A stretch of 64,000 bases of DNA from Massilia sp. erpn (GTDB lineage Bacteria > Pseudomonadota > Gammaproteobacteria > Burkholderiales > Burkholderiaceae_D): positions 1,364,001 through 1,428,000 of the forward strand of contig NZ_CP053748.1 in assembly GCF_024400215.1 (NCBI RefSeq), in the 5' to 3' direction. The notes beneath the pieces are model-generated. The model saw nothing but the letters and a program-made list of their open reading frames with translations. It ran no database searches and was not told the origin of the DNA. Shown here piece after piece: positions 63,411 through 64,000 of the stretch (position 1 is its first letter; each line of letters opens with the position of its first letter). The translations under genes and the position numbers were made by a program.

Positions 63411-64000
63411 ATGGGCCAGTCTGTCTCCAATCCGTTCAGCATCCAGATCCGCCGGCCCGCCGCGTTTGCGGCGAGCTTCCAATTGAATTCCGCCAGCGGC
63501 GGCAGCAACCTGCCCTTCACCCTGGGCTATGCCTTCCGCAAGGGCGATGTGCCGGGCGGCGCCAGCGTCAGCGGCAGCCTGCCGGGCCTGCAGGTCGCGC
63601 CAAAGAATTACTGGTCCGACGGCTCGCTGAAATTCGCCACCATTTCCGGCTTCGCCAACCTGGCCGCAGGCGCCACGCAAACCGTGACCCTGGCCCTCGG
63701 CACACCGGTCGGCGGCGCGGCCCTCAGCACCGCCAACCTGGCCACCACCGGCATCACGGCCAGCATTGCCGCGGGCAGTTTCGGCAGCGCCTCCTGGTCG
63801 GGCGCGGACTGGAGCACGCCGTTCCAGACCTGGGTCAGCGGCCCGCAAATGAGTTCCTGGATTTACCGCAAAGCCATCGGCAGCGACGCCCACCTGGTGG
63901 GCTGGCTGGAAGTGCGCCTGTACGCCGGCGGCGCTGTGGAAGTGCTGCCGTGGATCGAGAACGGCTACCTGTCGGTGGCGGCGCCCACCAGCAAGAGCGC
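63411..64000 (+). CDS. Beta-rich RIFT-barrel-like protein, continues beyond window
   Basis: 196 codons run to the right edge. It starts MGQSVSNPFSIQIRRPA, which has no signal peptide and looks like the last strand of the preceding Ig-like domain. It continues with a beta-rich segment (LPFTLGYAFRKGDVPGG, NYWSDGSLKFATISG, WIYRKAIGSDAHLVGWLEVR). This pattern recalls the N-terminal RIFT-type domain of exo-acting polysaccharide lyase-like proteins, but the resemblance is weak. If fused with the upstream frame it would be a large surface lipoprotein. The C-terminus is not visible. Confidence 0.6.
   Translation, partial: MGQSVSNPFSIQIRRPAAFAASFQLNSASGGSNLPFTLGYAFRKGDVPGGASVSGSLPGLQVAPKNYWSDGSLKFATISGFANLAAGATQTVTLALGTPVGGAALSTANLATTGITASIAAGSFGSASWSGADWSTPFQTWVSGPQMSSWIYRKAIGSDAHLVGWLEVRLYAGGAVEVLPWIENGYLSVAAPTSKS

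Noticed and set aside
1..64000. tRNA, rRNA, CRISPR arrays, insertion sequences or prophage genes.
   Set aside because: None was found on reading the intergenic regions; no regularly spaced repeats, no cloverleaf-like segment and no transposase-like frame.

Overview
This is a high-GC chromosomal window from a Gram-negative aerobe. Family resemblances and gene orders point to Betaproteobacteria, Burkholderiales, most likely the Oxalobacteraceae (Massilia/Duganella/Telluria type). That placement is inference from trimeric porins, a single-cysteine DksA, an SAH riboswitch in front of ahcY, and the gpmA | rhodanese-grxC-secB-gpsA divergon; no 16S rRNA gene is present. Almost all of the window is core chromosome. 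I found no insertion sequence, prophage, tRNA, rRNA or CRISPR array.

Layout. 1-5028 (minus): an export/uptake group of a TonB-dependent receptor, an S41 lipoprotein peptidase and an M14 carboxypeptidase cut by the window edge. 5288-10784: aromatic 2-oxoacid catabolism, with a fused indolepyruvate ferredoxin oxidoreductase and 4-hydroxyphenylpyruvate dioxygenase (minus) divergent from an Lrp-type regulator (plus), with a palindromic operator candidate between them. 10790-12304: three genes of unknown function, the last two forming a lower-GC pair whose first member is frameshifted. 12301-17934 (minus): slt, NDUFA9-like, gst, cca and GNAT. 17950-22599: one-carbon and methyl-cycle genes (5-formyl-THF cyclo-ligase, metF, ahcY with SAH riboswitch, metK). 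22794-25386: two lipid A acyltransferases and dapF. 25412-31794: a palindromic repeat element, a Sel1 protein and two porins lying between dapF and its usual partners DUF484 and xerC. 31875-33498: a COG0523 GTPase and dksA. 33656-37179: a duplicated-STAS protein, hslVU behind a sigma-32-like promoter, and a small basic protein. 37242-50656 (minus): a PlpD-like patatin transporter and a complete type II secretion operon in the order GHIJKLMN-DEF-C. 50784-57422 (minus): gpmA-envC-ctpA-moeB and a secreted amidohydrolase. 57538-60479 (plus): rhodanese, grxC, secB, SH3 protein, gpsA. 60460-62706: cupin and a GAF-PAS histidine kinase. 62921-64000: a Tat lipoprotein whose Ig-like fold appears to run across a stop codon into the next frame.

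Working together. The methyl-cycle genes form a unit: MetF supplies methyl-THF, MetK makes SAM and AhcY clears SAH, with ahcY sensed through its own leader RNA. Envelope functions dominate the rest: lipid A acylation, porins, the T2SS with probable exported cargo, EnvC/Ctp cell-wall processing, SecB and Slt. The least understood pieces are the 11258-12304 pair, the duplicated-STAS protein, the dapF-side palindromic element, the metK leader and the split Tat lipoprotein.
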